A stretch of DNA of 64,000 nucleotides. Origin: Chloroflexota bacterium (lineage in GTDB: Bacteria; Chloroflexota; UBA6077; FW602-bin22; CADDYW01). Positions 32,179 to 39,744 of the stretch are shown in pieces. Numbering within the stretch: the first letter of the stretch is position 1; each line of letters starts with the position of its first letter. The notes under the pieces are model-generated. The model was not told the DNA's origin, made no database searches, and worked only from the letters and a program-made list of their open reading frames with translations. The stretch lies in NCBI GenBank assembly GCA_021324795.1, contig JAJPIK010000087.1:1-64000 (forward strand), written 5' to 3'. The translations under genes were made by a program, and so were the position numbers.

Positions 32179-33249
32179 ATGGACTCAGCACGGATCATTC
32201 AGCAGGTACGCCGCCGGATCATCAATCAGGATGAGGCGCTCGATCAGCTGGAGGAGGCGCTGTTGATCGCCGAGGCCGGCTTGAACGACCCGCGCAAGCC
32301 TCTAGGGGTTCTCCTTTTTGTTGGTCCAACCGGGGTAGGCAAGACCGAGACGGTCCGTGCGCTAGCCGAGGCGATTCATGGCTCGGCCGATGCCTACTGC
32401 CGGATCGACATGAGCGGGCTGAGCGAGAGCCACTATGCGGCTTCGCTAGCCGGCTCACCGCCAGGCTACGTTGGTAGTCAGGAAGACGAGACACTCTTCA
32501 ACCGAGCCAAAATCGAAGGAGAGCCGGGCAAGCCCGGTATTCTCTTGCTCGACGAGATTGAAAAGGCCCATGCGTCGGTCCACCAGTCTTTGCTTCAGGT
32601 ATTCGACAATGCCCATCTGCGGCTGGCCAATGGGAAAACTGAGATCTCGTTCACCAATACCTTGATCGTTATGACTTCGAACGTCGGCTCTGATGAGCTG
32701 CGTAATCTCGCCGAGAATCGCCGGCTGGGTTTCCAGGCGCACACCGGCACCCAGATTGATCCGCGCAACGAGCGCAATCGGGTGGTCGAGCGAGCGTTGT
32801 CACGTCAATTCAAACCGGAGTTCTTGAATCGCATCGACTCGGTCGTCGTCTTCCAGTGGCTGGGCCACGACGACCTCCGTCGCATTTTGCACGGACTGAT
32901 CGGCGACCTGAACCAGCGGCTGGTCGAGAACCACGGCCTGACCCTGGAGCTCACGCCCGAGGCCGCCGACTTTTTGATTGAACGTGGCTGGGATCCGAAG
33001 TATGGCGCGCGTCCCTTGAAGCGGGCGCTTCGTCGCGAGCTATATCAGCCGCTGGCGCGCTCGCTGCTGAGCCGTTCTTGGCCAGCAGGTGAGAAGCTGG
33101 TGGCAGAGCGCGTGGATGGCATCGTGCGCTTCCGTCTGGCCGCGCCACCGCCGTCGCTGACCGTCACGGCGCCGCCTCGCGCGATCAGCGCTTGGAATAA
33201 TGCTGAAACGTCTTCGTGTCGAGTACGCAGTGCCGATCGATTTGGCTAA
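32179..33249 (+). CDS. Stand-alone Hsp100 D2-type AAA+ ATPase
   Basis: 356 aa from ATG 32179 (CAGAGGAACC upstream). It matches only the second AAA+ module and C-terminal small domain of ClpB/ClpA: a pre-D2 helix (RIIQQVRRRIINQDEAL), Walker [30 protein letters not shown], pore loop GYVGS, Walker B ILLLDEIEKAH, sensor 1 IVMTSN, arginine finger region FKPEFLNRID and sensor 2 [12 protein letters not shown]. There is no N-domain, D1 or coiled-coil middle domain. No ClpP-binding IGF-type loop is obvious. It may be a small unfoldase or a partner of another Clp protein. It has its own promoter; the last ~30 residues are unconserved. Confidence 0.85.
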   Translation: MDSARIIQQVRRRIINQDEALDQLEEALLIAEAGLNDPRKPLGVLLFVGPTGVGKTETVRALAEAIHGSADAYCRIDMSGLSESHYAASLAGSPPGYVGSQEDETLFNRAKIEGEPGKPGILLLDEIEKAHASVHQSLLQVFDNAHLRLANGKTEISFTNTLIVMTSNVGSDELRNLAENRRLGFQAHTGTQIDPRNERNRVVERALSRQFKPEFLNRIDSVVVFQWLGHDDLRRILHGLIGDLNQRLVENHGLTLELTPEAADFLIERGWDPKYGARPLKRALRRELYQPLARSLLSRSWPAGEKLVAERVDGIVRFRLAAPPPSLTVTAPPRAISAWNNAETSSCRVRSADRFG

Positions 33250-33260
33250 GCAGAGATCAG

Positions 33261-33291
33261 GAGGCAGGAGGTGCGAAACACATCCTGCCTC
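33261..33291. terminator. Hairpin between convergent D2-ATPase and kinase genes
   Basis: GAGGCAGGAGGTG (33261-33273) pairs with CACATCCTGCCTC (33279-33291) with one mismatch, around CGAAA. It touches the stop codon of the minus-strand gene and could end both transcripts. Confidence 0.6.
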
Positions 33292-34302
33292 TCAGACCGG
33301 GTAGGGGTACGACCGGTGGGCGATCTCGGCCACGTTGCCAGGTAGGAATTGATTCATGAACCGACGCAGTCCTTCTTCGCGATCTTCCGCGCTCCCCCGC
33401 CTGCCGAGAATCCGCTCGCCATACGCGGCGATATCCACCACGATTCGCTCGTAGCGATAGTAGGCGAGGGCCACCGGATCGACCTCGGCGTGGCCGTATC
33501 CTTCATAAAACCACACTGCTTCCTGGGCCTGGTTCCATACACCACCCACTCCACCGCCCACGAACATCAAGTCGCGCTCTTTGGGCGCCAGGATCGGCTC
33601 GTCCCAATCCACGATCGCTAGCTCCTCGTTCGCGCTCACCAGAACGTTGCCGCCATGGAGGTCGCCGTGACACATGACCAGGTCGACGGCTCGTTTTTGA
33701 AGCGCTTGGGCGAGCTGGTCGGCCCGTTCGACGATGCATTCAATCTCGTCAGATTTCATCGTCCAGAAGGCGGCCAATCTCGCCGCGATAGGATCAGCGT
33801 ACGCGCTCCGGCACACCTGTTGGTGGAATGCCCGCACGATCCTCCGGCAGCGCGGTGCATAGTCCTCCCGTGGCATCTGCCGCGCCAATCCGGCCGGCAA
33901 GACCGTCGTATGAACGGCCTTCATGCTCTCGCCCAACCTGATCCACCGCGTCTTCGACAGCGCCGCCTCAAGGCCGCGCCTGCCCTCGAAGTACGGGTAC
34001 AGAATCCAGTTGAAATCACCCGAATGCACCCAGAGCTGATTCGTCGGCGTGGCGATTGGAGCCATGATTGCCCCGATGCCTTGAGCGTGGAGGAAGGTCG
34101 GGACAGCGACCGCGATCTCGGTGAAGTGCCCCCGTCGCAGCTTCAGGAAGTAAGGCGTACCATCGTCGGCGGTGACTCGGAAAGCCGCGCTGTTGACGTC
34201 CGCGCCAATCGGCAGAAAGGTTACTTTGGCGATACGCAATCCAAAGTCATCGCACAAACACGCGATGACCCGGTCATCGGTGATCTCGGGTCGCGTGAGC
34301 AT
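33292..34302 (-). CDS. Aminoglycoside-phosphotransferase-like kinase
   Basis: 336 aa with GAGGAG before the ATG. The fold of the APH/choline-kinase family is clear: N-lobe FLPIGADVNSAAFRV with Lys in YFLKLRRG, then the catalytic loop VMCHGDLHGGNVLV near 215 (Asp and Asn) and IVDWDEPILAPKERDL near 237 (metal Asp). The layout is closest to the APH(9)/spectinomycin-kinase group, but the same fold serves choline, homoserine and sugar kinases. Resistance cannot be claimed from this sequence. No transfer marks; the gene stands alone between convergent and parallel genes. Confidence 0.82.
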   Translation of the reverse strand: MLTRPEITDDRVIACLCDDFGLRIAKVTFLPIGADVNSAAFRVTADDGTPYFLKLRRGHFTEIAVAVPTFLHAQGIGAIMAPIATPTNQLWVHSGDFNWILYPYFEGRRGLEAALSKTRWIRLGESMKAVHTTVLPAGLARQMPREDYAPRCRRIVRAFHQQVCRSAYADPIAARLAAFWTMKSDEIECIVERADQLAQALQKRAVDLVMCHGDLHGGNVLVSANEELAIVDWDEPILAPKERDLMFVGGGVGGVWNQAQEAVWFYEGYGHAEVDPVALAYYRYERIVVDIAAYGERILGRRGSAEDREEGLRRFMNQFLPGNVAEIAHRSYPYPV

Positions 34303-34438
34303 ACAGGGCTCCTCTATTTGAATGCGAGTATGCTGGAATCTTTGCGTAACACGTTTTCTCTCTGCGATCGATGATGGCTCGATTGGTCTGCAGCAGGCCC
34401 CATTGCACCGTTGCCGCCGCGATCATCGGTTCTTTCCT

Positions 34439-36049
34439 CTATAGCTCCCGTAGCGCGTTGAATTGCGCGACGTAGCTGGACTTATCGGTTCGGGCGGCGA
34501 TCAGGGTGGTTCGTCGCGTTCCAAGCGTCGCCTGGAGCGCATCCGCCAACGCGTTCTCACTCTCGACGACGACGCCCTCGGCGCCAAACCCACCGGCAAG
34601 CTTTTCCCAATCGATTCCGCCGAGTCCAACACCATACTTTGGTAGGCCTTTGATCTCTTGTTTGACCCGGATCAAGCCGATCTCTTGATCGTCGAAGACG
34701 ACGATGGTGATCGGCAGCTCCTCGCGCACCGAGGTCTGGATCTCGGCGATCGCCATTAGCAGCCCCCCGTCGCCGGTGAAGCAGACGATGGGCCGGTCTG
34801 GATGGGCGAGGCGCGCGGCCAAGCCGGCCGGGATGGCGTAGCCCATGGTGGCGAGGCCGTTGGAGGTAAGAAAGCCACGCGGCTCATAGGACTGCCACTT
34901 TTGGACGACGAGCAAGCGACTGGCACCGGAATCGCAGGTAGCGATCGTCTCGCGTGGCAGGACGGCCCGGGCAACCTCGACCAGGCGCTGCGGCGACAGA
35001 CCAGCCGACGGCAGGTCGAGCGCCGCAGCCAGTTTGGAACGAAACACCCGGGCGGCGGCCTCCCCCCAGCCACTGCCTTCGCTTGCCCATTCAGCTAAGC
35101 CCGACAGTAACGGGCCGAGGCGTCCCACGATCTCCGGGGCGGACGGGACGATCGCGTCGAGATTGGGGCTGCCGGCCAGGCCGAGCACCGACGTGGCATA
35201 CGGCCAGGGCTTCGGCTGAAGCTCGACGCTATCCAGACCGACCGCGACGATCAGATCGGCCTGGCCGATGATCTCGCGCTCGATCAATCCGCCCAGCAAC
35301 ACACCGGCCCGGAGTGGGTGATCCTCCGGCAGGACCCCTTTGGCTTTCGGAGTCGTGAGCACCGGCGCACCCAGCCGCTCGGCCAGGGCAACCAACTGGG
35401 GAGATGCCTTATCCCAGAGGACGCCAAGTCCGGCGAGGATGATCGGTCGGCGCGCTCGGTCGAGCGCGGTCAAAGGGGGGCGCAAGCTATCGCGGTCGGG
35501 ACGGAGCGCGGGCAGGTCCGGGACCAATGATCCGGACGCCGGGGGCTCGGCGGCTTCCTGGCCTGTTTCGCTCGAAGGTAGGTCGAGCTGAACCGGGCCG
35601 GGCGGAAGGGCGGTCGCGACGCGGATAGCGCGGCGGAGCTGCTGGTGGACAGCACTGGCCCGGATCGTCCCGTTCCACTTCGTGATTGCGCTGTAGATCT
35701 GGAGCGCGTTCACGCGCTGACGCAGGCCGGTTTCATAAGTCGAGGCGGGATACTGATCGGTGATCGCGATCAAGGGAGCGCGGTCGAGCCACGCGTAGGC
35801 CACCCCGTTGACCATGTTCGCCGCACCCGGCGCCCGGGTCGAGAGCGATACGCCGGGAGAGCCGGTGAGCTCGCCCCAGGTCGCGGCCAGCATCGCGGCC
35901 GCCGATTCCTGCTTGACCAGGATGAAACGGACGTCGTGTCGGCGTGCCGCGTCCATCAGCTCGACCGATTCGCCGCCGGGGTGACCGACAATGAACGGGG
36001 TGCCCGCCCCTTTGAATGCATCGACCATGACTTCGACGGTGCTCGCCAT
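34439..36049 (-). CDS. Thiamine-diphosphate enzyme, acetolactate-synthase-like large subunit
   Basis: 536 aa from ATG 36049 (GAGGAGGCATGC upstream). Three domains: N-terminal PYR with the catalytic Glu in VKQESAAAMLAATW (near 49) and STRAPGAANMVNG; a central domain; and the C-terminal PP domain with the ThDP signature CFTGDGGLLMAIAEIQTSVR and VVFDDQEIGLI near 450-480. It has no separate regulatory subunit gene here. Related enzymes are acetolactate synthase, sulfopyruvate or oxalyl-CoA decarboxylase; the missing conserved neighbours of ilv operons favour a catabolic decarboxylase/ligase. It is not adjacent to amino-acid genes. Confidence 0.8.
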   Translation of the reverse strand: MASTVEVMVDAFKGAGTPFIVGHPGGESVELMDAARRHDVRFILVKQESAAAMLAATWGELTGSPGVSLSTRAPGAANMVNGVAYAWLDRAPLIAITDQYPASTYETGLRQRVNALQIYSAITKWNGTIRASAVHQQLRRAIRVATALPPGPVQLDLPSSETGQEAAEPPASGSLVPDLPALRPDRDSLRPPLTALDRARRPIILAGLGVLWDKASPQLVALAERLGAPVLTTPKAKGVLPEDHPLRAGVLLGGLIEREIIGQADLIVAVGLDSVELQPKPWPYATSVLGLAGSPNLDAIVPSAPEIVGRLGPLLSGLAEWASEGSGWGEAAARVFRSKLAAALDLPSAGLSPQRLVEVARAVLPRETIATCDSGASRLLVVQKWQSYEPRGFLTSNGLATMGYAIPAGLAARLAHPDRPIVCFTGDGGLLMAIAEIQTSVREELPITIVVFDDQEIGLIRVKQEIKGLPKYGVGLGGIDWEKLAGGFGAEGVVVESENALADALQATLGTRRTTLIAARTDKSSYVAQFNALREL

Positions 36050-36257
36050 GCATGCCTCCTCGCGCTGCGGCGGTCGGATCAATCCTAGCCCTGGTCTGAC
36101 TAGCTGTCAACAATCGGAGGCGATCGCGATCGAGCCTATCTGACCAATCAACCCAGTATCCGCCGTCGATCTCCCAATACGTATCGAGAAACGTGCTATG
36201 ATCGCAAAAAACGGCCGACGGATGGTGGGTGGCCAAATATCGAAGGAGTTAGCAGCG

Positions 36258-36971
36258 ATGACCAAGCTACTGGGAAAAGTTGCCTTGGTGACCGGGGCGA
36301 GTCGCGGCGTGGGGCGAGCGATCGCTCGACGTTTGGCGAAAGATGGCATGGCGGTCGTCTTGCTGGCGCGCGGCGCAGAGGCTTTGCACGCAGCCGCTCG
36401 AGAGATCGAAGAAGCCGGCGGGCATGCGCTGGCAACTCCTGCCGATGTGGCCGATCCGATAGCCGTCGAGCAGGCGGTGGCCGCCGCCGAGGCGCGGTTT
36501 GGCGGATTGGACGTCTTGATCAACAATGCCGGGATCAGTCTGGCCGGGCCAAGCGCGGACTACCCGCTCGAGCACTGGCAGCAGGTGCTCGCGACCAACC
36601 TGACCGGCGCCTTCGTCTGCTCGCGCGCCGCGTATCCGGCTTTCAAACGTCGGGGCAGCGGCCAGATCATTGCAATTGATTCTGGCGCTGGACGTCAGGG
36701 CTACCCACGGATGGCCGCTTATTCCGCTTCGAAGTTTGGCTTGATCGGGCTGATGCAAGCACTTGCTGCCGAGTGGGGGCCAGAACAGATCAAAGTATCG
36801 ACCATTCTGCCCGGCAGCATTCTCACTGATTTCGGAGGACGGAGCACCGCCGACCGAGCGCACAGCGGCACCAAGTTCATCGCTCCCGAAGACGTCGCCG
36901 AGGCGGTTGTCTATCTGCTCAAGCAGCCGGCCCGAGCCTGGACCCAGGAGATGAACCTCTGGCCGTTTTGA
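36258..36971 (+). CDS. Short-chain dehydrogenase/reductase (SDR)
   Basis: 237 aa from ATG 36258 after GAAGGAG; an upstream in-frame ATG at 36198 is unlikely. Motifs: VTGASRGVGRAIARRLAKDG, VLINNAGISL, IIAIDSGAGRQG, catalytic YSASKFGL and TILPGSILTDF. The C-terminus is short, without the usual DGG end (QEMNLWPF), typical of 3-oxoacyl-ACP reductase-like FabG homologues and of YdfG types. Divergent from the ThDP enzyme; the gap of ~210 bases presumably holds both promoters. Confidence 0.9.
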   Translation: MTKLLGKVALVTGASRGVGRAIARRLAKDGMAVVLLARGAEALHAAAREIEEAGGHALATPADVADPIAVEQAVAAAEARFGGLDVLINNAGISLAGPSADYPLEHWQQVLATNLTGAFVCSRAAYPAFKRRGSGQIIAIDSGAGRQGYPRMAAYSASKFGLIGLMQALAAEWGPEQIKVSTILPGSILTDFGGRSTADRAHSGTKFIAPEDVAEAVVYLLKQPARAWTQEMNLWPF

Positions 36972-36989
36972 TTGTCCACTTGCTTCCGC

Positions 36990-37018
36990 TTGACCCGGAG
37001 ACGCATCCCATGTATTGT
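36990..37018 (+). promoter_or_regulatory. Possible promoter of the orphan sugar-binding lipoprotein
   Basis: TTGACC (36990-36995), 17-base spacer, TATTGT (37013-37018). Five and four matches to consensus. A start point near 37025 would leave about 70 bases to ATG 37095. Confidence 0.5.
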
Positions 37019-37094
37019 ATTTGCAAATGACAATGAGGAACGACAGTAACACTTCGGACCAAAGCGATTGGCTCGCTACGTGAAGGAGGGCTCC

Positions 37095-38438
37095 ATGTCG
37101 TTACCTACGGTCAAGCCATCGTCTCCTGGTCGTGCTTCTGGTCCCTGCCCCACTTTCACCCGTCGCCGCTGGTTGAGCGCGGTTTCCGCGGCGACACTGG
37201 CCTGGACGTTTGGCGGTTGTTCATTGGTGCCGCGCGCGGGCGGCGCCAGTCCAACGACGGTGCACTTCATCAACAGTGGCACCGAGCCGGCGGCAGATCG
37301 TCCGTCCCCCAACTCGCCAGACGTCGTCAAGAAATTCGAGCAAGAGTATCCCAATGTCAAGGTAGTTCGGCAGTGGGTGCCCTCGAATTATCCGGAGACG
37401 CTGCTCACCGCGATCGCCGGTGGAGTTCCGCCGGACGTTGCTTACCTTGGCCAGTCGTCGTTGGCGGAATTCGTTTCGCGAAAAGTTGTTCATCCGCTCG
37501 ATTCGTTCATTCAGTCCGATAAGTCATACAACGCCGACGACGTCTTTCCAGTTTATTGGCGAGCCTGGACGATCGACGGCCAACGTCAGGGGCTTCCCTG
37601 GCAGGGAGGGCCGTTTGTTCTCTATTATCACACCTCGCTCTTCGACGCGGCCGGGGTGAGCCATCCAACCGGAGAATGGACCTGGGACAACTGGCTCGAC
37701 GCGGCGAAGAAGCTGACCAGGCGTAATAGTAACGGCCCGGTTGAACAATACGGAACCACCACCTACAATTGGGCGTATTGGGTCTGGTCGGCCGGCGGCG
37801 ATGTCCTCGATGCGACGCTCAAACGCTGTACCTTGGGAGATAAGCCAGCCCTTGATGGGTTCCAGAAGTTGGCCGAGTTCGCGCAGGCAAAGGTCATTCC
37901 CTTGTCATCGCAATCGGCCGGTCAGTTCAACCAGTTCGTCCAAAGTCTTTTCATCTCCAGGAAGCTGGCGATGCACATTGCCAACCACCAGGCAGGAACC
38001 ATCCCAGGCTTCTACACGTCGGAAGTTGGTATCAGCTATCTTCCGAAAGGCCCCAATGGGCGGCAATCGACGTTCCCTGGCGATGGCTACTTCATGGCGG
38101 CGGCGACCAAGGTGCCGGAGGCGGCTTGGGACGTTCTCAAGTTTCAAACGGGCGATTGGTACCGTCGTTACCTGTTCTCCCATGGTGTCGGTGGCGTCCC
38201 CGCGCTCAAATCGACCGCGGCCAGCTCTGAGTACCTCGATGCCGTGCTCCCGCGTTCCTGGAACGAGTTTTTCATTCAAAACGTTACCACCTGTCACCCG
38301 AACCCGCCATCTCCGCAGTGGATCGAGATCGACGGCATCCTCAGTTCAGACGTAGATGCGCTGACCAATAGTCAAATGACCGCGGCGCAGTTAGTCGCTG
38401 ACGTCGTGCCTAAGATCAATCGGCTGGTGGGGAGCTGA
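37095..38438 (+). CDS. ABC importer sugar-binding lipoprotein, family 1
   Basis: 447 aa from ATG 37095 (GAAGGAGGG). Twin-arginine signal (FTRRRWLSAVS) and lipobox Cys near 44 (WTFGGC). Then the solute-binding domain: KKFEQEYPNVKVVRQWVPS, LLTAIAGGVPPDVAYLGQS, YHTSLFDAAGVSHP and GDGYFMAAATKVPEAAWDVL. It should bind a sugar or glycoside and feed a MalFG-like permease, but no permease or ATPase follows within reach, so it is an orphan binding protein. The permease relic at 45700 is too far to be its partner. Confidence 0.88.
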   Translation: MSLPTVKPSSPGRASGPCPTFTRRRWLSAVSAATLAWTFGGCSLVPRAGGASPTTVHFINSGTEPAADRPSPNSPDVVKKFEQEYPNVKVVRQWVPSNYPETLLTAIAGGVPPDVAYLGQSSLAEFVSRKVVHPLDSFIQSDKSYNADDVFPVYWRAWTIDGQRQGLPWQGGPFVLYYHTSLFDAAGVSHPTGEWTWDNWLDAAKKLTRRNSNGPVEQYGTTTYNWAYWVWSAGGDVLDATLKRCTLGDKPALDGFQKLAEFAQAKVIPLSSQSAGQFNQFVQSLFISRKLAMHIANHQAGTIPGFYTSEVGISYLPKGPNGRQSTFPGDGYFMAAATKVPEAAWDVLKFQTGDWYRRYLFSHGVGGVPALKSTAASSEYLDAVLPRSWNEFFIQNVTTCHPNPPSPQWIEIDGILSSDVDALTNSQMTAAQLVADVVPKINRLVGS

Positions 38439-38503
38439 ACCAGTGGGGGCTTTCGACCGCTACTTCAGACGGCTGCCTTATTGGTCGAGAAAATTGTTCG
38501 ATA

Positions 38504-38533
38504 TTGACAAAATAATTACACTCTCCCTATAAT
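38504..38533 (+). promoter_or_regulatory. Near-consensus sigma-70 promoter
   Basis: TTGACA (38504-38509) and TATAAT (38528-38533), both perfect, with an 18-base spacer. It is among the strongest promoters in the window. It leaves about 155 untranslated bases before the most likely start of the LysM-C39 gene. Confidence 0.8.
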
Positions 38534-38694
38534 CGGCACGATTTGCACGGCCCTGACGTCGGCTGACCCTTCTAGTCAGCTCAAGTGCTGGCTCCGTCTT
38601 GGCCGTCATCCTGGCACCCCTTCCAGTTCGAGGCACGGAGGTCGTGGTGTTTTTTTGTTCTCGGCAAGATGACTTGCAGTCCCTTCCTCGTACG
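38534..38694 (+). other. Long leader of the LysM-protease gene
   Basis: About 155 bases between the promoter and ATG 38695. They contain a short hairpin (GCTGAC 38562-38567 with GTCAGC 38575-38580), a T-rich tract near 38648-38655, and no clear Shine-Dalgarno near the start. This could be a structured regulatory leader; genes for LysM hydrolases often sit behind cyclic-dinucleotide riboswitches, but I could not match a known consensus. Confidence 0.35.
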
Positions 38695-39702
38695 ATGCTC
38701 CCCCCGTCTATCTTGAAAAGATCGCTTTTGGCCGCGGTGACCGCACTGAGTCTCTTCGGGGCAATCGCCTCACCGGCCTTTGCCGACACGACGATTACCT
38801 ATCAGATCCAGAACGGGGATACTTTGCTGGGGATCGCGGCGAAGTATAACATTTCCGCGGCCAGCCTGGCCGCGGAGAATGGTCTTCCGGACGCTAACCA
38901 ACTCGTGGTCGGCCAGAAACTGACGATTGTCATTCCTGGTAACAATGGCAATAGTAGCAGTAACTCATCCTCGAGTACTCAATCGTCCACGAGCACGTCG
39001 TCTCAGAGTAGCGTTAACCCGTCAACCCCCGTTCCCATTCCGGAGGGAAGCCTGACGCCCGACGATACGGTGATCAGTTCAAGCCCTGACAATGGAGTCG
39101 TCACTCTTCCCTTCGGCGGAATTGCGTTACCAGCGCCGACCGATCCACTGCCTGCTCCCCGAGCGCCGGTCATCGCGGCTCCGTACCACAGCCAATTTGA
39201 CGGTAGTGCTTACGCCCAATCCAACTGCGGTCCCACCTCGCTTTCGATGGCCTTGGGGGCGCTCCAGGTCACGGTCGATCAGTTGACGTTGCGCCGAGAA
39301 GCGAACACCCAGATGGGAAGCTCGAGTCCGGACATCGGCACTACCTGGGAGTCGCTGGCCTACGCGGCGAAGGTGAACGGGGTCTCGAACGAGGGGCTTT
39401 ACGGGAGTACCGGTTACCGGAGCTGGTCGTTCGACGATCTGAAGAACGAGCTTTCCCAGGGACACCCGGTGCTGCTGCTGGTTCGCTACCAGGATCTGCC
39501 GGGGCATAGTCAGAGTGCTTATCCCGGCGATCATTACGTCGTTGCCCTGGGTATTGACCAGAATGGCAATCTCGTCTTCAACGATCCGGCCTATTACAAC
39601 TCGGCCGGCGCTGGTCAGGTCATGACCCCTGCGCAACTCAACCTCGCCTGGTCGAATACCTCGGTTGGCCTTGTTCGCACCGCCATGGCGTTGTATCGCT
39701 AG
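38695..39702 (+). CDS. Secreted LysM protein with C39-like cysteine peptidase domain
   Basis: 335 aa from ATG 38695, which gives a clean signal peptide (LKRSLLAAVTALSLFGAIAS then PAFA); no Shine-Dalgarno is obvious, and GTG codons lie upstream in the frame. LysM domain (residues about 34-80: YQIQNGDTLLGIAAKYNISA ... LVVGQKLTIVIPG) binds peptidoglycan. A Ser-rich linker follows. The C-terminal papain-like C39 domain has Cys in QSNCGPTSLSMAL (near 176), His in YPGDHYVVALG and Asn/Asp in VFNDPAYY. It probably cleaves wall or extracellular peptides. It stands alone under its own strong promoter. Confidence 0.85.
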   Translation: MLPPSILKRSLLAAVTALSLFGAIASPAFADTTITYQIQNGDTLLGIAAKYNISAASLAAENGLPDANQLVVGQKLTIVIPGNNGNSSSNSSSSTQSSTSTSSQSSVNPSTPVPIPEGSLTPDDTVISSSPDNGVVTLPFGGIALPAPTDPLPAPRAPVIAAPYHSQFDGSAYAQSNCGPTSLSMALGALQVTVDQLTLRREANTQMGSSSPDIGTTWESLAYAAKVNGVSNEGLYGSTGYRSWSFDDLKNELSQGHPVLLLVRYQDLPGHSQSAYPGDHYVVALGIDQNGNLVFNDPAYYNSAGAGQVMTPAQLNLAWSNTSVGLVRTAMALYR

Positions 39703-39744
39703 CGGATGAAAAGTGCTACCCCCGCTCACGAGGAGGATGTCCGA

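Noticed and set aside
33292-34302. Antibiotic resistance gene
   Set aside because: The APH fold is shared by many kinases; there is no mobile context and the substrate cannot be inferred from the sequence.
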